From positions 744,001 through 808,000 of the forward strand of contig OY829281.1 in NCBI GenBank assembly GCA_963691715.1: a DNA stretch of 64,000 nucleotides, in the 5' to 3' direction. The notes beneath the pieces were generated by a model. That model worked only from the letters and a program-made list of their open reading frames with translations. It had not been told where the DNA came from and ran no database searches. Source of the DNA: HXMU1420-13 sp963691715 (GTDB lineage Bacteria > Bacteroidota > Rhodothermia > Balneolales > Balneolaceae). The translations under genes and the position numbers were made by a program. The stretch's first letter is position 1. Each line of letters starts with the position of its first letter. Of this stretch, positions 7,932 to 16,777 are shown in pieces.

Positions 7932-9755
7932 TTGGTAAATAAATCGGTGGAAGAAAGTGTTTCGGGTCAATTAGCAGCAATCCAAACATTAAAAGGACAA
8001 CAAATAGAAGATTATTTTCAGACTATTGATTATCACATCAAAACTATAAGTGTAAATAATACAACCATAGAAGCCATTAATGATTTCAGTGATTCTTGGG
8101 AAATATTAAGACAAACAGTAGAGCCAGAGCAGTACCTTAAAGGTCTATATATAGAAAATAGTCCTTATCCAATTGGAGAAAAGCATGAGCTTTTTAAAGC
8201 AAATGACGGGAGTTTATATTCAGATTATCACGGTAAATACCATGATTTTTATTATCAAACTCAACAAAAATTCGCGTACTATGATATATTTTTATTCGAC
8301 GATAAAGGTGATCTAGTATATTCTGTATTTAAAGAACTTGATTATGCAACAAATTTTTATGATGGTGTTTATGCAAGCTCAGGATTGGGTCAAGCTTTTC
8401 AAGGTGCTATAAAATTAAATAAATCTGAGAGCATTTTAATCGATTTTGATCCATATGCTCCTTCTTATGGTGCTCCTGCTTCATTCATAGCATCACCAGT
8501 ATTCGATGGAAATGAAAAAATAGGGGTATTGGCATTTCAAATGCCACTTGAAAAAATTACAGAAATTGCAAACGCACGGGCTGGTCAAGGGGAAACAGGA
8601 GAAACTTACTTCGTCGGACAAGATTTAAAACTGCGTTCGGATAGTTATAGAGATCCGGACAATAACAATGTCCAATTAAGCTATTCTAGTAATAATAAAT
8701 TGCCAATAGTGTTAACAGAATCAGTAAAAGAGGCTTTAAGTGGCGGTAAAGGTGTAATGCAAAAAAGGTCTTACTTAGGTGATGATGTTATTTATGCTTA
8801 CGGCAGTTTCCAATTTAAAGATATGAGATGGGCTTTAATCACTGAACTTACCACTGATGAAAGTTTTGCAAGTCTCAATCGATTGGTAACACTTACACTA
8901 ATAAGTTTAGTAGTCATCATAGGTTTAATTGTATTAGTTTCATTATTTGTGACTAATAAAATATCTGAGCCGATCAAAGATTCTGTTCAAGTATTTACCG
9001 ACAGTTTCCATAGATTCAGTAGCTTCTCAACCCAATTGGCTTCAAATTCTGAAAAATTATCATCTGGAGCTACTCAACAAGCATCTACTTTTGAGCAAAT
9101 ATCAGCTTCGGCTAGTGAAATTAGTTCACAAGCTAAAATTAATGCCGATTTAAGCGATAATGCATTACAGGATGCAGAAAAGTTATCAAAAATCTCTTCA
9201 GATGGTGTTGGAACGCTTGATAAATTAAAACTTTCATTTACGAAAATGAAAGATGGAGCAACTGAATCCACAACCATTATTGGTAGAATTAACGAAATTG
9301 CATTCCAGACTAATTTACTCGCATTAAATGCTGCTGTCGAGGCGGCTAGAGCAGGCGAAGCAGGTAGTGGTTTTGCAGTGGTTGCAGAAGAAGTTAGAAA
9401 CTTAGCTCAACGAGCCTCTGCTGCAGCGGCAGAAACGGAAACAATCATTGCTGGTTCAGTAGATGCAGCCGAGGAAGGTGAAAGTACCTTAGCACAGTAT
9501 GAAGAATGGTTTGAAATGATTAGTAATCATACAGAAAATATAAAGGTCAAACTCAATGAACAAGCGGCATCAGTAGTGGATCAAGCTAGAAGTACAGAAC
9601 AAGTGTCGATTGGTGTAATAGATTCAGAAAAAGTTGTTCAAGAGAATGCAGCTTCTGCTCAGGAATTAACAGCTGCAGCTCAGGATATGCAACATGAAAA
9701 TGAAAACATCAATAATGCGCTTTCAGCCTTAAAATTTTTAGTCTCAGCAGGGTGA
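7932..9755 (+). CDS. Methyl-accepting chemotaxis protein, TM1 separated by an in-frame stop
   Basis: The open part codes for 607 residues from a TTG. In order it has an extracytoplasmic sensor of dCache type (about residues 10-300, with paired PAS-like folds including ASPVFDGNEKIGVLAFQMP), a second membrane helix (LTLISLVVIIGLIVLVSLFV, about 318-337), a short linker in place of a clear HAMP, and a C-terminal signalling coiled coil. The tip EIAFQTNLLALNAAVEAARAG followed by GFAVVAEEVRNLA is the universal CheA/CheW contact and adaptation site. The protein should sense a small ligand outside the membrane and control CheA. Without TM1 (see 7833-7931) the sensor might stay in the cytoplasm, so this gene may be dead or recently damaged. 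It ends 1 bp before the next gene. Confidence 0.85.
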   Translation: MVNKSVEESVSGQLAAIQTLKGQQIEDYFQTIDYHIKTISVNNTTIEAINDFSDSWEILRQTVEPEQYLKGLYIENSPYPIGEKHELFKANDGSLYSDYHGKYHDFYYQTQQKFAYYDIFLFDDKGDLVYSVFKELDYATNFYDGVYASSGLGQAFQGAIKLNKSESILIDFDPYAPSYGAPASFIASPVFDGNEKIGVLAFQMPLEKITEIANARAGQGETGETYFVGQDLKLRSDSYRDPDNNNVQLSYSSNNKLPIVLTESVKEALSGGKGVMQKRSYLGDDVIYAYGSFQFKDMRWALITELTTDESFASLNRLVTLTLISLVVIIGLIVLVSLFVTNKISEPIKDSVQVFTDSFHRFSSFSTQLASNSEKLSSGATQQASTFEQISASASEISSQAKINADLSDNALQDAEKLSKISSDGVGTLDKLKLSFTKMKDGATESTTIIGRINEIAFQTNLLALNAAVEAARAGEAGSGFAVVAEEVRNLAQRASAAAAETETIIAGSVDAAEEGESTLAQYEEWFEMISNHTENIKVKLNEQAASVVDQARSTEQVSIGVIDSEKVVQENAASAQELTAAAQDMQHENENINNALSALKFLVSAG

Positions 9756-9756
9756 T

Positions 9757-10419
9757 ATGAAACGATTACAAAAAATAAATAGCAGATTGTTAGTATCATT
9801 GCTAGCTTTTACAATTAGTGTTTCGGCTTATGCACAAGATATTGAAGTTAATACAGGTGTAGATTTTTATAGTACCTATGTATTCAGAGGTATTGCGTTT
9901 GATGGGCCATCTTGGCAGCCATCTATCGAACTAAGCACAGGAGGATTTTCTCTTGGAGCCTGGGGTTCTCAAGGAATAAGTTCTGCAGCACTTCAAGAAA
10001 TGGATCTATATGTTGGATATGAATTATCTAATGGTTTATATCTTGGAATTACTGATTACTATTATCCAGGTTCTGCTTGGGGAGCTAGCGACAGTCATGC
10101 CTTCGAAGTTAACGCAAGTTTTTCAGCTGGTGCCATGAATGTTGCAGGAAATTATATTCTTAATGGAGCTGCTGATGCTGGCTCTGTGGGCGAGGATATG
10201 TATTTCGAACTGGGTTATTCACTGGAACAAGCAGATATATTCATAGGAGCTGGCGACGGTTGGCACTCAACTACTAATGATTTTACGGTAGTGAATGTTG
10301 GTATTACCACAAGTAATAGTATTGAAGTAACAGACTCCTTTTCAATTCCAGTTAGTGGTTCAGTAATTTTAAATCCTGACACCGAACAATTCTATATTCT
10401 TGTCGGTTTTTCATTTTAA
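9757..10419 (+). CDS. TorF-like putative outer-membrane beta-barrel protein
   Basis: The 220-residue protein has a clear signal peptide (LLVSLLAFTISVSAYAQ, cleavage after about residue 26) and then alternating hydrophobic/polar strands with many aromatics: GVDFYSTYVFRGIAF, PSIELSTGGFSLGAWGS, DLYVGYELSNGLYLGITDYYYPG. This pattern, and the Y-x-x-Y-V-F-R-G-I start, match the TorF-family putative porins often found beside sensory genes. It ends in an aromatic residue (GFSF), as outer-membrane proteins do for BAM recognition. It starts 1 bp after the chemoreceptor stop and is followed by a terminator, so the two form one transcript. Its substrate is unknown. Confidence 0.7.
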   Translation: MKRLQKINSRLLVSLLAFTISVSAYAQDIEVNTGVDFYSTYVFRGIAFDGPSWQPSIELSTGGFSLGAWGSQGISSAALQEMDLYVGYELSNGLYLGITDYYYPGSAWGASDSHAFEVNASFSAGAMNVAGNYILNGAADAGSVGEDMYFELGYSLEQADIFIGAGDGWHSTTNDFTVVNVGITTSNSIEVTDSFSIPVSGSVILNPDTEQFYILVGFSF

Positions 10420-10443
10420 ATAGTGTACCTAACTTTACTTATA

Positions 10444-10475
10444 AACCTTCTTATTAACAATAAGAAGGTTTTTTT
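10444..10475 (+). terminator. Rho-independent terminator after the TorF-like gene
   Basis: A perfect 10-bp stem (AACCTTCTTA at 10444-10453 and TAAGAAGGTT at 10461-10470) with a 7-base loop is followed directly by a run of T. It lies 25 bp after the stop codon of the TorF-like gene and closes the chemoreceptor transcript. Confidence 0.9.
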
Positions 10476-10686
10476 GTTCATTTTTTTTAACCATTACCTT
10501 ATTACAATAGCTGAAATACCATTACTCCATACTTATTCATTTAAGGTTAATGAAACAATTTTATCCTAATAAGAACAATTTGTCATAATCTTAACCCAAT
10601 ATTATATTGAACACTTTATTGATCATAATGATCAACGAGTTTCTAGTCAGTTTTACAATAAATTAAACGTTGGAGTATGTGCAAAA

Positions 10687-12162
10687 ATGAAATCGTCTCA
10701 AAATAAAAAACAAGACCTATCACGTCGAGGATTTCTAAAGCAAGCGGGTGCATTAACTGCTGGAGTAACTATTCTTCCAAGTTCGGTTATAGGTGGTTTA
10801 GGCTATAAAGCCCCAAGTGATAAGTTAAATATTGCTGGAATTGGTGTAGGAGGAATGGGAAGGCGTAATTTAATGGCAATGAATGAAGAAAATATTGTAG
10901 CTCTATGTGATGTAGATTTTAAATATGCCGAACGCTGTTTCAATGACTATCCCAATGCGAAAAAATATTCTGATTACAGAAAAATGCTTGATGAGATGGA
11001 TACTGAAATTGATGCGATTATGATATCCACGCCCGATCACACGCACTATGTATCAGCTGCTGATTCGATGAGGGCTGGTAAGCATGTATATGTTCAAAAG
11101 CCGTTAACACATTCTGTTTATGAATCTCGTATGTTAACTAAAATAGCAGAAGAAACTGGGGTTGCCACCCAAATGGGTAATCAAGGCAACTCTGGTGAAG
11201 GAATCAGATTGATTTGTGAATGGATTTGGAATGATGAAATAGGGGAAGTTACGGAAGTTCATGCATGGACTAATAGACCTATTTGGCCTCAAGGATTAAT
11301 GCGTCCGATGGAGACTCCATCACTACCTCCCACCTTAGATTGGAATAATTTTATAGGTCCTGCCCCTTGGAGACCCTATCATCCAGCTTATACTCCTTGG
11401 AATTGGAGAGCATGGTGGGACTTTGGTACAGGAGCCTTGGGTGATATGGGATGCCATATCATTGACCCGGTATTTAAAGCATTAAATTTAGGTCAGCCAA
11501 CCACCTTAGAAGGTAGTTCCACCCAGGTTAACACGGAGAGCGCCCCTATGGCTGAAAAAGTGATTTATCATTTTCCTAAAAGATCTAAGATTAAAAAAGT
11601 AAATATGCCTGCCGTAACATTCACTTGGTATGATGGTGGATTAATGCCCGAACGGCCACAAGGGTTACCTGAAGGACAAATGATGGGTGATAGTGGAGGA
11701 GGAGCCATGTTCATTGGTACTAAAGGAACACTTATATGTAGTACCTATGCACGTAATCCATATATTATAGGCAGAGAACATGAACCTCCAAATGTAGCCC
11801 AAGAATTTCGACGTGTCACAACTTCACATGAGATGGACTGGGTAAGGGCTTGCAAAGAAAATTCCAAGGATCGTGTAAACCCAAGTTCACATTTCGGATA
11901 CTCAGGGCCTCTAAACGAGGTAGTTGTGATGGGTAATCTAGCAGTTAGGCTACAAGATTTAAAACGTCCATTACAGTGGGATGGAAGCAATATGAAAATT
12001 ACCAATATCGATGAATCCGAAGAAATAAGGGTGGTAAGCTCAGATATATTTACTGTGGTAGATGGCGACCCACAATTTGATACCGAATATGCAACTATAA
12101 ATGCAGCGGAAGCAGCAAGAAACTACATTAAACGGCCATATAGAAATGGTTGGAATTATTAA
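10687..12162 (+). CDS. Tat-exported Gfo/Idh/MocA family oxidoreductase
   Basis: This is a 491-residue NAD(P)-dependent sugar or sugar-acid oxidoreductase. Residues 1-35 form a Tat signal with the twin-arginine motif LSRRGFLKQAG, so the enzyme is exported folded with its cofactor. The Rossmann motif GIGVGGMGRRN follows, then STPDHTHY and VQKPLTH, the latter equivalent to the usual E-K-P catalytic loop but with Gln instead of Glu. The C-terminal half has the GALGDMGCHIIDP segment typical of the clade found in Bacteroidota and Planctomycetes. It lies 18 bp upstream of a DUF1080 lipoprotein gene, and relatives of this pair form and cleave 3-keto sugars. Confidence 0.92.
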   Translation: MKSSQNKKQDLSRRGFLKQAGALTAGVTILPSSVIGGLGYKAPSDKLNIAGIGVGGMGRRNLMAMNEENIVALCDVDFKYAERCFNDYPNAKKYSDYRKMLDEMDTEIDAIMISTPDHTHYVSAADSMRAGKHVYVQKPLTHSVYESRMLTKIAEETGVATQMGNQGNSGEGIRLICEWIWNDEIGEVTEVHAWTNRPIWPQGLMRPMETPSLPPTLDWNNFIGPAPWRPYHPAYTPWNWRAWWDFGTGALGDMGCHIIDPVFKALNLGQPTTLEGSSTQVNTESAPMAEKVIYHFPKRSKIKKVNMPAVTFTWYDGGLMPERPQGLPEGQMMGDSGGGAMFIGTKGTLICSTYARNPYIIGREHEPPNVAQEFRRVTTSHEMDWVRACKENSKDRVNPSSHFGYSGPLNEVVVMGNLAVRLQDLKRPLQWDGSNMKITNIDESEEIRVVSSDIFTVVDGDPQFDTEYATINAAEAARNYIKRPYRNGWNY

Positions 12163-12180
12163 TCGTTTAACAATGAATCA

Positions 12181-12954
12181 ATGAAATTAATTACTAAAGC
12201 AATTTCATCCCTTGCACTCATACCTTTACTAATACTTGGATGTAATAAACAACAAAAAACAGCTGAGTCACAAATGATAAACCATAACACATTAACTCAA
12301 ATAGAAATAGATGATGGTTGGATTCTCCTTTTTGATGGTAAAACAACGGATGGTTGGAGAGGATACCAAAAAGAAACATTTCCCAATGCTTGGAAAATTG
12401 AAGATGGATCTATAAAAATACAGTCTAATGGAAATCGAACAGATGAAAACCAACAGGGTGGAGATATTATTTTTGATCGTTTATTTTCCAACTTTCATTT
12501 AAAGATTGAGTGGAAAGTATCAAAAGGAGGGAATTCTGGTATCTTTTATAGAGCAAGTGAAGACAGCACTTTTGATTATATCTGGAAATCAGCTGCTGAG
12601 ATGCAGGTATTAGATAATACAAATCATCCTGATGCAGCTTTAGGTAAAGATGGTAATCGACAAGCGGGCTCTCTTTATGATTTATTTCCTGCTAATCCTC
12701 AAAATGCATATCCCCATAATGAGTGGAATTCGGCAGAAGTAATTGCACAAGGAACAAATATTCAGCACATCCAAAATGGTGAAGTTGTAGTTGAATATAC
12801 CATCGGATCAGATGAAATGAATAAACGTATAGCTGTTTCAAAATGGCCAAACATAAATGAAAATTGGGGAGATCTTGCTTTAGAAGGTATAATTGGATTA
12901 CAAGATCATGGAGACGATGTATGGTTTAGAAATATTAAGATAAAAGAATTGTAA
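12181..12954 (+). CDS. DUF1080 (3-keto-disaccharide hydrolase-type) lipoprotein
   Basis: The 257-residue protein starts with a lipoprotein signal (ISSLALIPLLILGC, lipobox Cys21), so it is anchored in the envelope. The mature domain opens with DGWILLFDGKTTDGWRGY and later has the GNSGIFYRA and DGNRQAGSLYDLFP segments, all hallmarks of the DUF1080 concanavalin-like fold. Characterised members hydrolyse 3-keto-glucosides or 3-ketodisaccharides. The close spacing after the Tat-exported oxidoreductase supports joint action in the periplasm: oxidise a glycoside at C3, then cleave it. The exact substrate is unknown. Confidence 0.9.
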   Translation: MKLITKAISSLALIPLLILGCNKQQKTAESQMINHNTLTQIEIDDGWILLFDGKTTDGWRGYQKETFPNAWKIEDGSIKIQSNGNRTDENQQGGDIIFDRLFSNFHLKIEWKVSKGGNSGIFYRASEDSTFDYIWKSAAEMQVLDNTNHPDAALGKDGNRQAGSLYDLFPANPQNAYPHNEWNSAEVIAQGTNIQHIQNGEVVVEYTIGSDEMNKRIAVSKWPNINENWGDLALEGIIGLQDHGDDVWFRNIKIKEL

Positions 12955-13049
12955 TACACCACTGCATTTAATTATTAATGTATTAACCATTCACATAATC
13001 TGGCTTAAATAATAAGTGCAAATAAGCTAGACTCTGAAATATGTAATAA

Positions 13050-14336
13050 ATGAAAATAAAATTAAGTTTTTGGCAGATTTGGAATATGAATATTGGATTT
13101 TTGGGAATTCAATATAGTTTTGGATTACAACAAACTGCAATTAATCCTATTTTTCTGTTTCTTGGTGCTTCAGAAGAAATGTTGCCCATACTAAATATTG
13201 CGGGACCTGTTACGGGATTATTAGTTCAACCCATTGTTGGAGCTATTTCTGATAAGACGTGGCATCCGAAATGGGGGAGAAGAAAACCGTTTTTTTTGAT
13301 AGGAGCTATAATTGGAAGCCTATCTTTATTTGTATTTCCTTTTAGCCCTACATTATGGTTTGCTGTTGGATTATTGTGGATTCTTGATGTTGGAAATAAT
13401 ATGGCAATGGAGCCTTACAGAGCTTTTGTTGGGGATAAACTACCAGATGAACAACTTAATCTTGGTTATTTAACGCAGAGTTTATTCGTGGGAGCTGGAA
13501 TACTCTTAGCTAATGGATCCATCATTCTATTTCAGGATATATTCGGTGGAGAGGAAATTTCACAGGCCGTTCCTAAGTGGATGTATTATTCTTTCTTTAT
13601 AGGTTCATTTTTATCGATATCTACCATCTTATGGTCGATGGTAGAAACATCAGAAATATCACCTAGTGATGAAGAATTAAAAACTATATTAGAAAACAAT
13701 GCAAAATCCTTTGTAGCTAAATTTAAGGCTCCATTCATCGAAATTGTTGATGCTGTTAAACAAATGCCAAAATTTATGTGGCAATTATCTTCTGTGTATT
13801 TGTTTCAATGGTATGCGTTGTTTTGTTATTGGCAGTTTATAACTCCATTATTTATGCAGACTATGGGATTTGATACCTCGGAGGCAGCTGCACAAGCTGC
13901 CAAAATGAGTACCACTTATAACATTGTTACTACGACGGTAGCTCTATTTTTAGTTCCTTTAACCTCAAAGTTTGGTGGGAAGAACATATATTCAATCTGT
14001 TTATTCTGTACAGGTGCTGCATTACTGGCTATTCCAAATATTGATAGTTCAACATATGTGCTTTTCCCAATGATATTTTTTGGTATTGGATGGGCAGCAA
14101 TGATGGGTATTCCCTATGGGATGGTTTCTAAGATAGTTCCTAATGAAAGGAGAGGTGTATATATGGGGATTTTAAATATGATGATTGTAATTCCTATGGG
14201 AATTCAGACATTATCATTCGGGCCTATCTATAAGTATTTACTTGGTGGCAGCGCTGTTAACGCTATTTTATTTAGTGGGGTATTTTTTATAATTTCTGCA
14301 GCATTAGCTATCCGATTAAAAGAGATTAAAGATTGA
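13050..14336 (+). CDS. MFS sugar transporter, SLC45/sucrose-proton symporter-like
   Basis: This 428-residue, 12-helix carrier begins FWQIWNMNIGFLGIQYSFGLQQ and carries the loop 2-3 motif ISDKTWHPKWGRRKPF, characteristic of the glycoside-pentoside-hexuronide/SLC45-like branch of the MFS that imports disaccharides with protons. Helices are visible along the whole length, with a longer hydrophilic loop at about 205-240. The gene follows the oxidoreductase and DUF1080 genes after 95 bp on the same strand, so it probably imports the sugars released by them. Substrate identity is an inference. Confidence 0.88.
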   Translation: MKIKLSFWQIWNMNIGFLGIQYSFGLQQTAINPIFLFLGASEEMLPILNIAGPVTGLLVQPIVGAISDKTWHPKWGRRKPFFLIGAIIGSLSLFVFPFSPTLWFAVGLLWILDVGNNMAMEPYRAFVGDKLPDEQLNLGYLTQSLFVGAGILLANGSIILFQDIFGGEEISQAVPKWMYYSFFIGSFLSISTILWSMVETSEISPSDEELKTILENNAKSFVAKFKAPFIEIVDAVKQMPKFMWQLSSVYLFQWYALFCYWQFITPLFMQTMGFDTSEAAAQAAKMSTTYNIVTTTVALFLVPLTSKFGGKNIYSICLFCTGAALLAIPNIDSSTYVLFPMIFFGIGWAAMMGIPYGMVSKIVPNERRGVYMGILNMMIVIPMGIQTLSFGPIYKYLLGGSAVNAILFSGVFFIISAALAIRLKEIKD

Positions 14337-14420
14337 TTGTGTAGGCTTTATATCTCTTCTGGTCTATTTGCACCATAGGTGTTACTTCCCGAATGTGTTC
14401 GGGATTCTGCTCAAATAAAT

Positions 14421-14453
14421 AAAAAAGTCAGAACAAGCTAAGCATATTCTGAC
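14421..14453 (-). terminator. Terminator downstream of tRNA-Leu
   Basis: Read on the minus strand, GTCAGAA (14453-14447) pairs with TTCTGAC (14433-14427) across a 13-base loop and is followed by six T. It begins 8 bp past the end of the tRNA and should end the tRNA transcript. Confidence 0.75.
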
Positions 14454-14460
14454 CAATACG

Positions 14461-14542
14461 TACCAAAGGTGGGACTCGAACCCACACTCCCGAAGAAACA
14501 CGATTTTGAGTCGTGCGCGTCTACCAGTTCCGCCACTTTGGC
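14461..14542 (-). tRNA. tRNA-Leu (anticodon CAA)
   Basis: The minus strand folds into a complete class II tRNA. The acceptor stem is GCCAAAG with CTTTGGT (first pair G-T), the D arm contains GGTAGACGC, the anticodon stem is CACGA/TCGTG with loop CTCAAAA giving anticodon CAA (reads UUG), a long variable arm surrounds CTTCGG, and the T loop is GGTTCGAGTCC. The long variable arm and the anticodon both say leucine. CCA is not encoded. A terminator follows. Confidence 0.97.
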
Positions 14543-14687
14543 TCTATCGATCAAATATACGATAAGATTATTGTAATCGTCAAAAATCGTTGTATCATTT
14601 TTTAAAATTAAAGAATGGTAGAATTTTACAATCATTCTAACTCAATATTATTACTTTCAATCATACATTAATCACATCATTAACTAT

Positions 14688-16715
14688 ATGTACATCAGAG
14701 TATTCCTCTTTTTGCTAATCACTTTTATCTATAGTGATTCAACGTTTGCTCAAATTCCATTTCAAAGACTTGATGTTTTTGATTTACAATGGGTAGATAA
14801 TCCTCAAATTTCTCCAAATGGTAAACATATTGTATATCAGAGAAGAGGAATGGACATTATGTCCGATCGAAGAACGTCTTCACTTTGGCTTATTGATGTG
14901 GATGGTACCAATCACCAGAAATTAACGAGTTTTTCGGGTAACGAACGTGGAGCTTTATGGTCTCCGGATGGCTCTAGAATTGCTTTCATAACCTCTGATG
15001 ATACCCATGGTGCTGAAATATTTATGTATTGGGTTGAGACGGGTAAAGTTGCTCGAATTACTCAATTAGAACGTGGTCCATCAGGAATGAGCTGGTCACC
15101 CGATGGAAATGATATCGCATTCACGATGAAAATAGAAGAAAAAAATCCTGTTCTGGTAAAAGCTCCCAAAAAACCTGAAGGCGCACGTTGGGCAACACCT
15201 CCTAGAGTCACAGATCGTTTTAAATATGAACAAGATGGCGCTGGTTATTTGGATCCAGGCTTCACTCATATTTTTCTAGTTAATGCTGATGGCGGAGCCT
15301 TAAGAAAGCTTACATCTGATAATTTTAACCATAATGGAACTCTGGAGTGGTCACCCGATGGTTCGACTATCTATTTTTCCACAAATAGACATCCTGATTG
15401 GGAACGCGTACGAAGAAATTCTGAAATTTATGCGTTGGATGTACTAACAGGAGATATACAGCAACTTACCGACCGATTTGGACCCGATTCAAGTCCAGCA
15501 ATTTCTCCCAATGGTAAAACACTCGCCTATCTCGGTTACAACGATCAAATACAAACCTATCAGGTTGCTAACCTTTATTTGATGAATGCAGATGGTTCAA
15601 ACAAAAGAGAGTTGAACTTAAATCTAGATCGATCTATAACCAGAGTAACATGGTCATCCAATGGAAAAGGATTGTATGTTCAATATTCAAATGAAGGTGT
15701 AACCAACATTGCATATACAGATTTAAAAGGAAGAATTGAACGAGTAGCTGAAAATATTGGCGGGAATTCCATCGGTCGACCCTATGGAGGAGGTTCTTTT
15801 AGCATCTCAGGAAATGATGTAATCGCTACGAATGTTGCTTCCCCATATCATCCAGCAGAATTAGGTGTTGTTAAACGAGGTGAATCTTTGCAGAAAATTA
15901 CCACCTTAAATGATGATTTATTTAGTAATCGAACTCTAGGGAAGGTGGAAGAGATTTGGTATCATTCTTCGGTAGATGACCGCAAAATACAAGGATGGCT
16001 CATTTATCCACCATATTATGACGAGTCGAAAATCTATCCTCTTTTAGTTGAGATACATGGTGGGCCAATTTCACACTATGGACCACATTTTACGCCAGAA
16101 TTTCAACTTTTTGCTGCTGATGGTTATGTTGTTTTTTATCCAAATATGAGAGGGAGTACCAGTTATGGTGAAGAATTTGGAAATCTTCTCTATCATAATT
16201 ATCCAGGAGAAGATTACAACGATATTATGGATGGGGTAGATGTACTCATTGAAAAAGGAATTACCTCAGAAGATCATTTATTCGTTACTGGAGGTAGTGC
16301 GGGAGGAATAATGACAGCATGGATCATTGGTAAAAACAATCGTTTTGAATCTGCGGCAGTTGTTAAACCTGTAATGAATTGGATAAGTAAAACACTAACG
16401 GCAGATAACTATTATGGATACTCTGAGTATAGATATTCAGGGCAACCATGGGAAAACAGTGATGAATATTGGAAATTCTCGCCCATTTCCCTTGTTGGTA
16501 ACATAGATACTCCAACCTTGGTGATGGTGGGAACTAATGATTTGAGAACGCCTTTATCGGAAGCAAAACAGTTATATAATGCGCTTCAAATTAGAGAGAT
16601 AGAAACGGCATTAGTTGAAATACCTGGTGCGTCTCACTTTATTTCAAATAGACCAAGTCAATTAATAACCAAGGTTGATCATATTTTAGCATGGTTTAAA
16701 CGTAGCAAATCATAA
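14688..16715 (+). CDS. S9 family prolyl oligopeptidase (dipeptidyl/acylaminoacyl peptidase)
   Basis: The 675-residue protein has a signal peptide (FLFLLITFIYSDSTFAQ), then a beta-propeller of WD40/TolB-like blades (repeats of WSPDGSRIAF, WSPDGNDIAF, WSPDGSTIYF, ISPNGKTLAYL at about 95-330) and a C-terminal alpha/beta hydrolase. The catalytic triad is Ser537 in GGSAGG, Asp618 in GTNDLRTP and His650 in GASHF; HGGPISHYGP is the oxyanion segment. Such enzymes cut short peptides after entry through the propeller, here probably in the periplasm. The gene stands alone, divergent from tRNA-Leu and convergent with galE. Confidence 0.95.
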   Translation: MYIRVFLFLLITFIYSDSTFAQIPFQRLDVFDLQWVDNPQISPNGKHIVYQRRGMDIMSDRRTSSLWLIDVDGTNHQKLTSFSGNERGALWSPDGSRIAFITSDDTHGAEIFMYWVETGKVARITQLERGPSGMSWSPDGNDIAFTMKIEEKNPVLVKAPKKPEGARWATPPRVTDRFKYEQDGAGYLDPGFTHIFLVNADGGALRKLTSDNFNHNGTLEWSPDGSTIYFSTNRHPDWERVRRNSEIYALDVLTGDIQQLTDRFGPDSSPAISPNGKTLAYLGYNDQIQTYQVANLYLMNADGSNKRELNLNLDRSITRVTWSSNGKGLYVQYSNEGVTNIAYTDLKGRIERVAENIGGNSIGRPYGGGSFSISGNDVIATNVASPYHPAELGVVKRGESLQKITTLNDDLFSNRTLGKVEEIWYHSSVDDRKIQGWLIYPPYYDESKIYPLLVEIHGGPISHYGPHFTPEFQLFAADGYVVFYPNMRGSTSYGEEFGNLLYHNYPGEDYNDIMDGVDVLIEKGITSEDHLFVTGGSAGGIMTAWIIGKNNRFESAAVVKPVMNWISKTLTADNYYGYSEYRYSGQPWENSDEYWKFSPISLVGNIDTPTLVMVGTNDLRTPLSEAKQLYNALQIREIETALVEIPGASHFISNRPSQLITKVDHILAWFKRSKS

Positions 16716-16777
16716 AGACTCAATACCAAGTGGAATTTTACTCAGTCGTACGTGTTGAAGATAAATGGCTCTTCGAA

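Noticed and set aside
14388..14403. CCCGAA/TTCGGG hairpin as terminator of the MFS gene
   Set aside because: The hairpin is short and has no T-run; I did not count it as a terminator.
14438..14635. Open frame of 65 codons on the minus strand
   Set aside because: It runs straight through tRNA-Leu and its terminator, so it is a chance reading of RNA-gene sequence.
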